Numbered from the stretch's first letter, positions 23,529 to 32,175 are shown. The stretch: DNA of 48,084 nucleotides from JAXLVB01 sp046329195 (GCA_046329195.1 JAXLVB010000004.1:1-48084); one strand, 5' to 3'. Notes: generated from the letters alone by a model not told the origin. Numbers and translations: made by a program.

Positions 23529-23565
23529 AAGTAACCTCAGTTATACTTTAAATTTATTTTCCCTG

Positions 23566-24981
23566 ATGAATCATTTTTATGCACTTCCCCAACGGGAGGC
23601 TGTAGTTAATTTTAGTCTTCCACAACGAAGAAACTACATTCGGCTGCTGGTTGATCTTCTTTTGATTTCAGTTTCCTACAGCTTAATTGCCTTTACAACC
23701 CATCGCACCGTTCAGCAACTCGACTTCCTGATTGTATCTGGTTTGGCAGTAGGGTGGTATTTTTCTACCAAACTTACCCGCCTCTACGACCCCTATCGGG
23801 CCACCAATTACATCGGCGACCTGTTAGTACTCATTCCCAACATAGTAGTACAGTTGGTTATCTTAGTGCTTACTTTATTTTTTATTAAAGACAGTTCTCG
23901 CATTTTCGCCAGCTCTTATGTACTTACGCTAGGTACACTGGTTGCTATCAAACTCTTTGTGACACGTAAAATCCTTCAGTATTTTCAGCGCAAAGGTTTG
24001 TTTCAAAAACACGTGGTTATTGTGGGAGAAGCCAGTTATGTAGTAGGCATCAGTGAGTTTGTTCGCACCCATGAGCACTTCGGATACAATCTCATTGACA
24101 CCTTTCTCTATACCCAAAAAAATCATCCAGAACCACCCTTAAAAAGTACAATCGAGTTCTTAAATCATCTTGTTTACCAACACGAAATCAATGAATTAGT
24201 AGTAGCAACCAGTCAATTTGACGAAAACTACATCAAAGCCCTCATCACCTGGACCGACAAGCACGGCATCTTGCTTCGCTTTACGCCCAATTTTGTGCAA
24301 ATCAGTACGGCTCGCTATTCGTTAGAATTATTTGGTAACTATCCTCTTATTACCGTTCGGAGTACACCGCTCGAAGAAAATTACCTTTGGTTAGTCAAAC
24401 GAGCCTTCGATATTGTTTTTAGTCTGACCTTTTTGGTACTGGTGGGTTCTTGGTTGTTTCCGATTATTGCTTTACTCATCAAGCTGGATTCTCGTGGTCC
24501 AATTTTATTTGTTCAAAAACGCTGGGGACTCAAAGGGCGAACCTTTCGGGTATTTAAGTTTCGTACGATGACTCACCAACTACACCCAAGCGTTGAGTTC
24601 AGGCAAGCCACCCAAAATGACCAGCGCATTACTCGGATTGGTCGCTTTTTGCGCAAAACTAACCTTGACGAACTCCCGCAGTTTATCAATGTACTGTGGG
24701 GCGAAATGTCGGTAGTGGGTCCTCGCCCTCATGCTGTGGAGCATAACTTGCAGACCCTTCCGCATATCCAAAACTATATGGTGCGTCATCGCATCAAGCC
24801 TGGTATTACGGGCTGGGCACAAATCAACGGCTTTCGGGGCGAAGCCCGAGAAATTGACCTCATGCGCAAGCGGGTGGACTATGACATTTGGTATATCGAA
24901 AACTGGTCGTTTTGGCTCGACATCAAAGTCATTTTGATTACCGCCTACGCCATGCTCCGAGGCGATCCAAAGGCGTATTAG
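23566..24981 (+). CDS. Undecaprenyl-phosphate sugar phosphotransferase (initiating transferase)
   Basis: This enzyme transfers a sugar 1-phosphate (often glucose or galactose) from a UDP-sugar to undecaprenyl phosphate, starting repeat-unit assembly at the inner membrane. The 471-residue protein has four N-terminal transmembrane helices (about 25-130), a Rossmann-like CoA-binding-type middle domain (VVIVGEASYVVGISEF) and a fifth hydrophobic segment (FDIVFSLTFLVLVGSWLFPIIALLI). The C-terminal bacterial sugar transferase domain follows, with KFRTM, RITRIGRFLRKTNLDELPQ, the GEMSVVGPRPH signature and KPGITGWAQI. This is the WcaJ/WbaP layout. It is the first gene of the cluster; the export genes follow after a 1.5-kb interruption by repeats and an opposite-strand phosphatase. 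Confidence 0.93.
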   Translation: MNHFYALPQREAVVNFSLPQRRNYIRLLVDLLLISVSYSLIAFTTHRTVQQLDFLIVSGLAVGWYFSTKLTRLYDPYRATNYIGDLLVLIPNIVVQLVILVLTLFFIKDSSRIFASSYVLTLGTLVAIKLFVTRKILQYFQRKGLFQKHVVIVGEASYVVGISEFVRTHEHFGYNLIDTFLYTQKNHPEPPLKSTIEFLNHLVYQHEINELVVATSQFDENYIKALITWTDKHGILLRFTPNFVQISTARYSLELFGNYPLITVRSTPLEENYLWLVKRAFDIVFSLTFLVLVGSWLFPIIALLIKLDSRGPILFVQKRWGLKGRTFRVFKFRTMTHQLHPSVEFRQATQNDQRITRIGRFLRKTNLDELPQFINVLWGEMSVVGPRPHAVEHNLQTLPHIQNYMVRHRIKPGITGWAQINGFRGEAREIDLMRKRVDYDIWYIENWSFWLDIKVILITAYAMLRGDPKAY

Positions 24982-25027
24982 TTTAGGTTATTCGTTATTG
25001 GGAATTATGACCCAGGCCACTAATAAA

Positions 25028-25356
25028 TACACTGTAAACTAACTAATTTTAATTTTTACTCGCAGAAGGTCGCAGATTGAAAAACGCTAATTTTCGCAGA
25101 TGAAAACAAAGAGCCTGTTTAAACTTTTCAAATTAAACACAAAGCACCCAAAGATTAGGCACAACGTACACAAAACGCAAACTAGCTCTCTCTTTGTGGT
25201 CTTCGTGTAAATTTCTTTGTGTACTTTGTGTTAAAAAATGACTCGTCTTACACAAAAAATAAAAAGTTTAAACCGCTTCAAAATCAGCGAGTTTCTGCGG
25301 TATAAAATTAGCGGCTATCTGCGTGATAAATTTTAAAGAAACTTAGTTTACAATGT
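25028..25356. repeat. Long imperfect palindrome, about 330 bp
   Basis: The left half (from about 25028) and the reverse complement of the right half (ending about 25356) share the same blocks in the same order. These are ACA(C/T)TGTAAACTAA, then CGCAGA, CGCTAATTTT, GTTTAAACTTTT and AACACAAAG(C/T)AC(C/A)CAAAG. The centre is near 25190. Short units CGCAGA and CACAAAG recur inside each arm. No reading frame of substance exists in it, so it is a non-coding, cruciform-capable repeat, MITE-like in form. It separates the initiating transferase gene from the rest of the polysaccharide operon. Confidence 0.65.
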
Positions 25357-25495
25357 AATAAACTAAATAGACTGATTGCTGGACAAAACGAATACTATAA
25401 ATACGGAGCGAGGGTGCTAGAACTAGGTCGTAGGGGCGTATGGCTTACGCCCAATCGGAGCCAATTTATATTTTGTCCACCAATAAACTAAATAG
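25357..25495. mobile_element. MITE-like element bounded by 14-bp direct repeats
   Basis: AATAAACTAAATAG is present at 25357-25370 and again at 25482-25495. The 111 bp between them contain near-terminal inverted repeats TGGACAAAA (25380-25388) and TTTTGTCCA (25471-25479) and a central hairpin GGGCGTA (25434-25440) / TACGCCC (25446-25452). There is no coding capacity. The right direct repeat includes the TAG stop codon of the phosphatase gene (25488-25490), so the left copy looks like a duplicated target. A 14-bp target duplication is long, so simple transposition is not certain. Confidence 0.55.
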
Positions 25496-26225
25496 AAGTA
25501 TTAAGTAGAGGGTATTTGTCGAGGAGTTGATGCAGTTCTACATCAAACTGATGTTTGGTAAGTAATTCCAAGTGCCTGTCATGATGGAGGTCGGTACCCC
25601 AAAAATCAACAAGATGTGCTTTGATTAAACTCAACGCAACTTTTTTGATAGCAGGGCCGTAATATCCCATCAACGAAGGCACGTTGAGTTGCAGCAAACA
25701 ACCGAGTTCTTTGAGATGCTGAAACCGTTTCACGGCCACGTCATGCCAATACCCGTATCGCTCGGGATGGGCCAAAATCGGCTGATACCCCATGGTTTGT
25801 AACGTAAATACCGCCTGCTCCAGTTGCGGGCTTGGCGTTACAAACGACATCTCTATCAACACATAGTTGCTACTACCAAAGCTCAATACATCTTGTTGGT
25901 TGAGCAAGTGCTCAAACCACTGGTCCACAAAATACTCCGAGGCAGCCTCTACCTGCACCCCGATTCCTTGCGCTTGAACCTCTTGTTGGAGTGCCGCCAA
26001 GCCATTCCGAATTCCGGTGCTCGTATTCGGATACAAATCAGACAAGATATGGGGCGTCGTAATTATTTTTTGATAGCCTAACTGCGCTAATGCTGACAAA
26101 TACCGCAACGACACCTCCATACTCGGACTACCGTCGTCTATGCCCGGTATTAAATGCGAGTGCATGTCCGTTTGGATTTTTTTAAAAATCGAAGTAGTGG
26201 GTTGTTTTTTAAAAAACGAAAACAT
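25488..26225 (-). CDS. Tyrosine-protein phosphatase, PHP type (CpsB/YwqE-like)
   Basis: This 245-residue cytoplasmic metal-dependent phosphatase would remove phosphate from the tyrosine-rich tail of the Wzc-like kinase and so set polysaccharide production. The PHP metal-binding motifs are present: DMHSHLIPGIDDG (His22, His24), TTPH, LIEMSF, LAHPERYGYW, and the terminal GTDLHHDRH. The start is placed at ATG 26225 because a TACCTTTG box lies at 26254-26261 within the longer frame (to 26288). It is transcribed opposite to the cluster, so it must be controlled separately from the kinase. Its stop codon lies within a 14-bp direct repeat. Confidence 0.9.
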   Translation of the reverse strand: MFSFFKKQPTTSIFKKIQTDMHSHLIPGIDDGSPSMEVSLRYLSALAQLGYQKIITTPHILSDLYPNTSTGIRNGLAALQQEVQAQGIGVQVEAASEYFVDQWFEHLLNQQDVLSFGSSNYVLIEMSFVTPSPQLEQAVFTLQTMGYQPILAHPERYGYWHDVAVKRFQHLKELGCLLQLNVPSLMGYYGPAIKKVALSLIKAHLVDFWGTDLHHDRHLELLTKHQFDVELHQLLDKYPLLNTSI

Positions 26226-26253
26226 AGCGAGTTCAAGAATAATCGTTGAGGTG

Positions 26254-26261
26254 CAAAGGTA
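26254..26261 (-). promoter_or_regulatory. -7 box (TACCTTTG) for the PHP phosphatase gene
   Basis: A perfect TAnnTTTG element on the minus strand (26261-26254). Transcription would start near 26248, about 22 nt before the ATG at 26225. A TTG about 24 bp upstream is a weak -33 candidate. Confidence 0.5.
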
Positions 26262-26363
26262 CGGTTTTGTTTGTAGATTTTTTGACAAAAATTATCCTAA
26301 CAAAAATCAAAAATACAACTTAATATCTTGAATACCTGAACATTAAATACAAAACACAAGTTT

Positions 26364-26371
26364 TACCTTTG
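26364..26371 (+). promoter_or_regulatory. -7 box (TACCTTTG) before the export genes
   Basis: A perfect TAnnTTTG element on the plus strand in the 313-bp gap between the phosphatase and the Wza-like gene. A transcript from about 26377 would have a leader of about 160 nt before ATG 26539. This gives the export genes a promoter of their own, independent of the initiating transferase. The rest of the gap is AT-rich and shows nothing else I can name. Confidence 0.45.
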
Positions 26372-26538
26372 GGTGACTTTTTTATCTTTTTAAAGTCACA
26401 AAAAAGCACTATTTCCGCTCCTATCGTTGCGTTACCTGCTTATCAACGATTGTCGTTTAGAAAAGTGTCTTGGTTCGATTTTGTATTTATCAAATATCAG
26501 CGTACTTTTGTTCGGTACTCCCTTTATCCTTTTACCTA

Positions 26539-27354
26539 ATGATTGTCTTAACACGAACGTTTAAATGTGGGGTTGGTTTTTTACTATTTGTCACACTTTC
26601 AACTGGGTTTTTATCATGTGTTAGCCCCAAACAAATTGCATACTTTCAGTCTGCCGATACCAGCCGTTTGGTCAAATTACCCATCGTAAAGCCCAAAACG
26701 ACTCGGATTATCCCCACCGACATTTTGGCCATTACCGTTGGTAGCCTCAACCAAGAATCTAACCAGATACTTAATTTTGCCAACGTAACAGGTATTACAA
26801 CCAGTTCTTTTCCTGGGCAAACCAATGCTCAAAATCATCAACCTTTGGGCTTTTTGGTGGACTCCAGTGGACATGTAGAGGTGCCCTTAGTGGGTCGTTT
26901 GCACTTGGCGGGGCTCACGCTCGACGAAGCCAACCAAGTAGTCAAAACAGCCGTTAACAAAACCCTCAAAGAACCCGCCGTGACTATTCGGTTTCTGAAT
27001 CACAAATTCTCGGTCTTGGGCGAAGTCAACCGCCCAGGCACCTATAGCCTGATAGACGATCAAACCACCCTGCCCGAAGTGCTCGCTATGGCTGGGGACT
27101 TGACCATCTACGGGCAACGCAGCAACGTGCTCATTGTACGAGAAGAAAATGGCGTCCGTGAAATGGCACGCATCAATTTGCTAGACCGCAACGTGCTCAA
27201 TTCGCCTTATTATTACATCAGGAATCGAGACATGATTTACATAGAGCCCACCAAAGCCAAAGCCACCTTTACCGACCGGACCATTCAGTTGGTACCCGTT
27301 GTGACCAGCGTGGCTACCGCTATTTTTGTGTTGCTCAATTTTATTGTGAAATAA
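26539..27354 (+). CDS. Polysaccharide export lipoprotein (Wza-like, SLBB domain)
   Basis: This 271-residue protein forms the outer-membrane channel for polysaccharide export. The start is ATG 26539: it gives a short lipoprotein signal (FLLFVTLSTGFLSC, Cys27), whereas the longer frame to 26470 does not add a better one. Residues about 50-140 match the poly-export domain (IIPTDILAITVGSLNQESN, then GHVEVPLVGRLHLAGLTLDEANQVVKTAV). Residues about 150-225 form an SLBB domain (KFSVLGEVNRPGTYSLIDDQTTLPEVLAMAGD). A final hydrophobic helix (LVPVVTSVATAIFVLLNFI) corresponds to the membrane-spanning C-terminal helix of Wza. It is followed by the Wzc-like kinase gene after 73 bp. Confidence 0.92.
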   Translation: MIVLTRTFKCGVGFLLFVTLSTGFLSCVSPKQIAYFQSADTSRLVKLPIVKPKTTRIIPTDILAITVGSLNQESNQILNFANVTGITTSSFPGQTNAQNHQPLGFLVDSSGHVEVPLVGRLHLAGLTLDEANQVVKTAVNKTLKEPAVTIRFLNHKFSVLGEVNRPGTYSLIDDQTTLPEVLAMAGDLTIYGQRSNVLIVREENGVREMARINLLDRNVLNSPYYYIRNRDMIYIEPTKAKATFTDRTIQLVPVVTSVATAIFVLLNFIVK

Positions 27355-27427
27355 TGCGCAGCACAGCTGCTTAAACGCCGTGTCTAGTAGTTGCTTAAAC
27401 GAATAGAATGTATTAAAAGAGGACGGA

Positions 27428-29779
27428 ATGAACAATAACGAGTTAAACATATTTCAAGAGCAAGAAGAACCTTTTGATTTACGAACCTTTATTTTTAAGT
27501 ACCTTCGTAATTGGTATTGGTTTGTCTTGACTGTTTCGTTAAGTGTAGGTTTCGCTTATTTTTACTTACAAACGCTCACCCCTATCTATCGAGTTTCGGC
27601 CTCTATTCTGATCAAAGACGAAAACCGAGGACTCAACTCCGATAATGACATTCTAAAAGACTTAGCCTTAGTAGGTGGAAATAAAATCGTAGAAAACGAA
27701 ATTGAAGTGCTTAAGTCGAGGGCTATCATGGGTAAAGTGGTGGATGCCCTGAACCTAACGGTCACCTACTGGAAAGAAGGTCGCTTTCGAGACGACGAGT
27801 TGTATGACGTAGCTCCCATTAAGATTATTCCTACGCAGTGGACCAGCAAAGCCTACAGCGAACCTTTTTACATCAAGTTGCTCAATAATCAGCAGTCCGA
27901 ATTACTTGATTTAGAAAAAAAATCAATCGGGCGCTATCCATTGGGTTCTCAAATTCATACGCCTTACGGTACCTTTAATATTACTCGTACCATTGCCCCC
28001 CTCAGTAATGAACCAATCAAGGTAACAGTCACTGGGCGAGATGGAATGATTCGAGCTTTATTGAGCTCTATGACTGTGGCACTCATCAACCAACGTAGTA
28101 CAGTACTCAGTATCAATTTAGAAACTTCGGTTCCTGCCAAAGGAATAGCCATTATCAACAAACTGTTAGAAGAATATACCTATGCTGCTTTGGAAGACAA
28201 AAACCAAGAAGCAACCAAAACGCTACGCTTTATTGAAGAGCGCCTCAAAATCGTAACCAGCGAATTAGGCAGCGTAGAGCAAGACGTAGAGCGGTATCGT
28301 ATTGCCAAAGGCATTACGGATTTAAGTACAGAGGCCAGTTTGTTTTTAGAAAAAGTAAAAGAGAACGATACTAAACTCAGCGAAGTAGATATTCAGCTCA
28401 AAGTATTGGAAGGGGTAAACCAATATATCCAGAGTGCCCAAACCAACAACTTGGCGCCTACTACACTCATGGTCACCGACCCTGTTTTAACGGGGTACTT
28501 GACCCAACTAGCCAACCTTGAAGTAGAACGAGCCAAATTGGCACAAAGTACACAGCCGGGTAATCCTTTGTTGGAGAACGTTATAACCCAACAAAAAAAC
28601 ATCAAACAGGCGATTCGAGAAAATGTTGCCAATCAAAAGACGGCTCTGTTGGCAACCAAAAATAATGTGCTGGCCAATAACAAACGCTTAGAAGGGATGA
28701 TTAGTACCATTCCTCAAAAAGAACGAGAATATGTATCTATCAAGCGGCAAGCAGGTATCAAAGAAGATTTATACTTGATACTCCTCAAAAAACGAGAGGA
28801 AACTGCCCTCTCCTATGCCAGTGCTGTTACCGATAGCCGCATTGTGGACTTACCTTTCAAAAACGGAGGCGCCATCCGACCCAATAGGCGAGTTATTTGG
28901 CTTTCGGCTCTCTTGATTGGCCTTTTAGTCCCTATCCTAACTATTTTCTTGAGAGATGTATTGAAATATACCGTACAATCTAAAAAAGAAATTGAAGATG
29001 CTACCGGAGGCATTGTGTTTGCCGAAATTGCTAAAACGGATAAAGAACTCAAGAGCCCTATTCTTGACCCCAAAAGCCGTTCGTTCATCAGCGAGCAGTT
29101 TCGATCTGTGCGTACTAACCTCCAATATTTGTTTGGAGACCGAGCCGACGAAAAAGGAAAAGTCTTGTTAATTACCTCTTCTACAGGAGGCGAGGGAAAA
29201 AGTTTTGTTACGCTTAACCTTGCCACTACCATTACTTTGCTCAACAAGAAAGTGCTTGTATTGGGGATGGACTTGCGCAAGCCTCGAATCAATGAGTACC
29301 TCAATGTTCAAAACAAAAAAGGGGTTTCTACCTTTTTGATTGGAAAAGCTACAGTAGAAGAAATTACTCAGTCAACGGGTTTCCCAAATCTTTTCATCAT
29401 TCCATCGGGGCCTGTACCCCCCAACCCTGCCGAATTGTTAGCAAGTCAGCGTACCGAAGTACTATTTAATCAACTTAAGCAAGAGTATGACTACATCCTG
29501 ATAGACACTTCGCCAGTAGGCTTGGTAACCGATGCGCTTTTGCTTGCCAACGTAGCAGACGAATGTTTTTACATTGTACGGCATGAGCAAACACCCAAGC
29601 AGTTTCTGGGCAACATCAAGCAGCTTAAAGATAATAAGGTGTTCAAATCCTTTCATATCCTTTTCAATGCCGTCAATTACAAAAACTCAAAAGAATATGG
29701 CTATGGATATGGTTATGGGTACGGCTATGGCTACGGATACGGCCATAAGCATGGGTATTATGGGGATGATAAGGAGTGA
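27428..29779 (+). CDS. Wzc-like polysaccharide co-polymerase and tyrosine autokinase
   Basis: This 783-residue inner-membrane protein regulates chain length and export and phosphorylates itself on C-terminal tyrosines. Residues 30-50 form the first membrane helix, followed by a Wzz domain and a long periplasmic coiled region. The second helix is near residues 489-509. The BY-kinase domain has Walker A (STGGEGKS, Lys591), Walker A' (VLVLGMDLRKPR) and Walker B (YILIDTSPVGLVTDA). The tail has eight Tyr-Gly dipeptides, then HKHGYYGDDKE, giving about ten tyrosines. The repeat uses both Tyr codons and all four Gly codons, so it is kept by selection rather than recent slippage. The matching phosphatase gene lies at 25488. 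A 10-bp direct repeat (TGCTTAAACG at 27368 and 27392) precedes the gene. Confidence 0.95.
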   Translation: MNNNELNIFQEQEEPFDLRTFIFKYLRNWYWFVLTVSLSVGFAYFYLQTLTPIYRVSASILIKDENRGLNSDNDILKDLALVGGNKIVENEIEVLKSRAIMGKVVDALNLTVTYWKEGRFRDDELYDVAPIKIIPTQWTSKAYSEPFYIKLLNNQQSELLDLEKKSIGRYPLGSQIHTPYGTFNITRTIAPLSNEPIKVTVTGRDGMIRALLSSMTVALINQRSTVLSINLETSVPAKGIAIINKLLEEYTYAALEDKNQEATKTLRFIEERLKIVTSELGSVEQDVERYRIAKGITDLSTEASLFLEKVKENDTKLSEVDIQLKVLEGVNQYIQSAQTNNLAPTTLMVTDPVLTGYLTQLANLEVERAKLAQSTQPGNPLLENVITQQKNIKQAIRENVANQKTALLATKNNVLANNKRLEGMISTIPQKEREYVSIKRQAGIKEDLYLILLKKREETALSYASAVTDSRIVDLPFKNGGAIRPNRRVIWLSALLIGLLVPILTIFLRDVLKYTVQSKKEIEDATGGIVFAEIAKTDKELKSPILDPKSRSFISEQFRSVRTNLQYLFGDRADEKGKVLLITSSTGGEGKSFVTLNLATTITLLNKKVLVLGMDLRKPRINEYLNVQNKKGVSTFLIGKATVEEITQSTGFPNLFIIPSGPVPPNPAELLASQRTEVLFNQLKQEYDYILIDTSPVGLVTDALLLANVADECFYIVRHEQTPKQFLGNIKQLKDNKVFKSFHILFNAVNYKNSKEYGYGYGYGYGYGYGYGHKHGYYGDDKE

Positions 29780-29829
29780 ACTGTAGGTTATTTTCTTCAT
29801 CCTAACTTGATAACTTTATAACCAACACA

Positions 29830-30696
29830 ATGAATAAGCTACAATATCTATTCGATTCAACTCTCCATTACTTTTCGGACAAATCCTGTCCCTATTGTGG
29901 TTATAATGAGTTAAAGGTTGTTGACAAGAAATTCTTGGTAACTACATTGTATGAGTGTCAAAATTGTAAACTATACTTTAGACACCCTAAAGATACTGTA
30001 GAACAAAATAGAAAGTTTTACCAAAAAGCCTATACCCAGAAAGATAATATAACTACAGATTTACCATCGGAGGAAGCGTTGAGCTTATTGCTGAAAAACA
30101 ACTTTGGCGGAACAGCAAAAGATTATACTGACCGAATCAATTTTATTAAAAAATTAGTAAACAGACCGAATCCAAGTATTATTGATTTTGGTGCAAACTG
30201 GGGATACACCTCTTACCAACTCAAATCACAAGGTTTCGAGGTTCAGGCTTATGAAATTTCTGAGTCGAGAGCAGCTTTTGGTCAAAAACTTGGTATTGAT
30301 ATCCAAACCAAGTTAGAAAACTTAGATGGGGATGTTGATGTTTTTTTTAATGCGCATGTAATAGAGCATTTACCGAATATTAAACAAATGTTCCTTTTGG
30401 CTCAAAGGTTGTTAAAAGAAGACGGGCTAATAGTTATCTATTGTCCAAATGGCGCTGACGAATTTAGATTTAAGCATCCTGACAATTTTCACAAATTATG
30501 GGGGCAAGTACATTCTAATTATCTAAATGATAGGTTTTTTAAATTTGTTTTTAGGGATGTTCCTTATTTAATCGGAAGTAGTTCTATCAGTTCAAACCGT
30601 GTAGCTCAAGAATGGGATTTAACATCTCAAATGTGTTTAGATTTAACCGGAGATGAATTGTTTGCGATTGCCAAGATAAAAAAGCAAGGATTTTGA
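29830..30696 (+). CDS. SAM-dependent methyltransferase with N-terminal zinc ribbon
   Basis: The 288-residue protein begins with a small zinc-ribbon-like module (Cys20/Cys23 and Cys43/Cys46), followed by a class I methyltransferase domain of the Methyltransf_23 type. Motif I is VIDFGANWGYTSYQL, the acidic residue at the end of strand 2 lies in AYEISESR, and the post-II segment is VDVFFNAHVIEHLPN. Proteins of this form occur in glycan clusters and methylate sugars or glycan intermediates; the target here is unknown. It is 50 bp after the kinase gene and markedly more AT-rich than the export genes, like most genes that follow. Confidence 0.85.
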   Translation: MNKLQYLFDSTLHYFSDKSCPYCGYNELKVVDKKFLVTTLYECQNCKLYFRHPKDTVEQNRKFYQKAYTQKDNITTDLPSEEALSLLLKNNFGGTAKDYTDRINFIKKLVNRPNPSIIDFGANWGYTSYQLKSQGFEVQAYEISESRAAFGQKLGIDIQTKLENLDGDVDVFFNAHVIEHLPNIKQMFLLAQRLLKEDGLIVIYCPNGADEFRFKHPDNFHKLWGQVHSNYLNDRFFKFVFRDVPYLIGSSSISSNRVAQEWDLTSQMCLDLTGDELFAIAKIKKQGF

Positions 30697-30828
30697 GGTA
30701 TTTCTACTTATTAATCAAATCATAGTTACCTGATTTAAAAGATTATATCTCATTTAGCAATTTCTGAATAACATAGGAAAATGCGATAAATACTTTGATA
30801 ATGCAATCTATAAAACTTATTAGTATCC

Positions 30829-32175
30829 TTGGAGCATCGATTAAAAAAGGTTTTTAAGGCTAATTTCATTGGTCAAATCATTGGAGTGGTCATCCAGCTA
30901 GGTAGCGTACCTCTATTTCTATCGAATTGGGGTAAGACTTACTATGGAGAATGGCTTCTTATCTCTACGTTTCCAAATTATCTATCGATGGCAGACTTAG
31001 GTCTCAATGCTGTACTTTCTAACGAGATTACAATCAAGATGACACAAGGTAAACATAGTGAGGCAAATTACCTGTTTCAGAGAGCTTGGGGATCTCTCAT
31101 TATTGTGAGTGTAATGTTAGTAGGCATAATTCTTGGTTCATTACTATTCTATGGAAACCATCTATTCAAAATAATTTCTCATATCGATCAACATTCTATC
31201 TCCTTGATAATTTGCCTTTTGGCATTGAGTGTATTAATCAATCTCCAAAATGGTCTGTTGCAGGGTGTATATACTGCTCATAAACAAAATTACCTCAGTG
31301 CTAACCGTGCGAATTTATCTCGATTTTTAGAGTTTTTTTTTTCGATGCTTGCCATTATCTATCGTGCGGATGCTCTTATGGTTGCTGAAATTATTGTTGC
31401 TGTTCGCTTTTTATATTCCTGTCTAATTATCTTAGAGCTCCGAAAGAAGTATAATGATTTTAAGCTTATTCCTTCTTTCACTAATTTAAGCATTATTTTT
31501 CCACTATTACGACCTTCTCTTTCTTATTCTCTTTTTTCGATTAGTAACGGATTACTTATACAAGCAACAACGGCTATAGTTGGGTATAACTTAGGCTCTG
31601 GTAAAGTAGTTATTTTTACAACCACTCGCACATTGACTAATACAATCAAACAACTATTAGGATTTATAAATAACTCTGTTTGGAATGAATTTTCGATACT
31701 CATTAGTCAACATAAACTTGAAGAAGCCCGCACTTTACACTTACGCACAATGCAAATTTCTATATTACTTACAGTTCTCACATTTATTTTTCTACTCCTA
31801 AGTGGTGATTATATACTCCAATTTTGGACAAAGGGAAAAGTTTATATAGAGCAACCTTTTTTCTTTTTAATGTTATGTGTGTTATTGTTAGAAAGTTTAT
31901 GGTCCGTAAGCTTTATTGTAACCTTATCAGTTAACAAACACGAAAAAACAGCACTAACTTACATATTTAGTTCTATTGCAGCTATATTCTTTTCTATCTT
32001 TACTATACAATATTGGGGACTATCAAGCATCCCGATTAGTCTATTCTTGGTGAATATTTCCATGAGTATTGTAGTTTTTCGTTTGGTCGCCACCATTTTG
32101 AATGAACACTTAAATTACATTTTCCTTCAGAAACTACTTGATGTTCAGTGGTTGAAAAAAATATTATCAGTATGA
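30829..32175 (+). CDS. Wzx-type oligosaccharide flippase
   Basis: This 448-residue polytopic protein has about twelve to fourteen hydrophobic segments and the style of polysaccharide-biosynthesis (MOP/Wzx) flippases. The N-terminus (KANFIGQIIGVVIQLGSVPLFLSNWGKTYYGEWLLI) and the following STFPNYLSMADLGLNAVLSNEI segment are characteristic. It would move the lipid-linked repeat unit to the periplasmic face. The start is TTG 30829: a stop lies at 30811 in frame and no ATG or GTG is available before the first helix. The 132-bp gap before it holds no clear element. The stop overlaps the next start (ATGA). Confidence 0.88.
   Translation: MEHRLKKVFKANFIGQIIGVVIQLGSVPLFLSNWGKTYYGEWLLISTFPNYLSMADLGLNAVLSNEITIKMTQGKHSEANYLFQRAWGSLIIVSVMLVGIILGSLLFYGNHLFKIISHIDQHSISLIICLLALSVLINLQNGLLQGVYTAHKQNYLSANRANLSRFLEFFFSMLAIIYRADALMVAEIIVAVRFLYSCLIILELRKKYNDFKLIPSFTNLSIIFPLLRPSLSYSLFSISNGLLIQATTAIVGYNLGSGKVVIFTTTRTLTNTIKQLLGFINNSVWNEFSILISQHKLEEARTLHLRTMQISILLTVLTFIFLLLSGDYILQFWTKGKVYIEQPFFFLMLCVLLLESLWSVSFIVTLSVNKHEKTALTYIFSSIAAIFFSIFTIQYWGLSSIPISLFLVNISMSIVVFRLVATILNEHLNYIFLQKLLDVQWLKKILSV

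Larger units (their letters stand above)
23036..23565. other. Long leader / promoter region of the polysaccharide cluster
   Basis: No open reading frame of substance is present. Visible elements are an inverted repeat TTGTCAG (23131-23137) / CTGACAA (23146-23152) and a first promoter candidate ending at 23203. A weak hairpin GCAAA (23232-23236) / TTTGC (23243-23247) with six T directly after it resembles an attenuator, and a second promoter candidate ends at 23528. From the first promoter the leader would be about 360 nt, long enough for regulation by structure; from the second only about 30 nt. No UpxY/NusG-like gene precedes the cluster in this window. Confidence 0.5.

Noticed and set aside
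25060..25330. Recurring short units (CGCAGA, CACAAAG) that might suggest a CRISPR array.
   Set aside because: Units are only 6-8 bp, irregularly spaced and arranged as a palindrome; there are no uniform spacers and no cas genes nearby.
28813..29304. A 163-codon minus-strand frame opposite the kinase domain of the Wzc-like gene.
   Set aside because: It mirrors the conserved Walker region of a certain gene and shows Ser/Arg/Leu-rich shadow composition; no independent support.
29696..29743. Tyr-Gly repeat as a phase-variable microsatellite.
   Set aside because: Codons vary from unit to unit, so there is no perfect DNA repeat for slippage.
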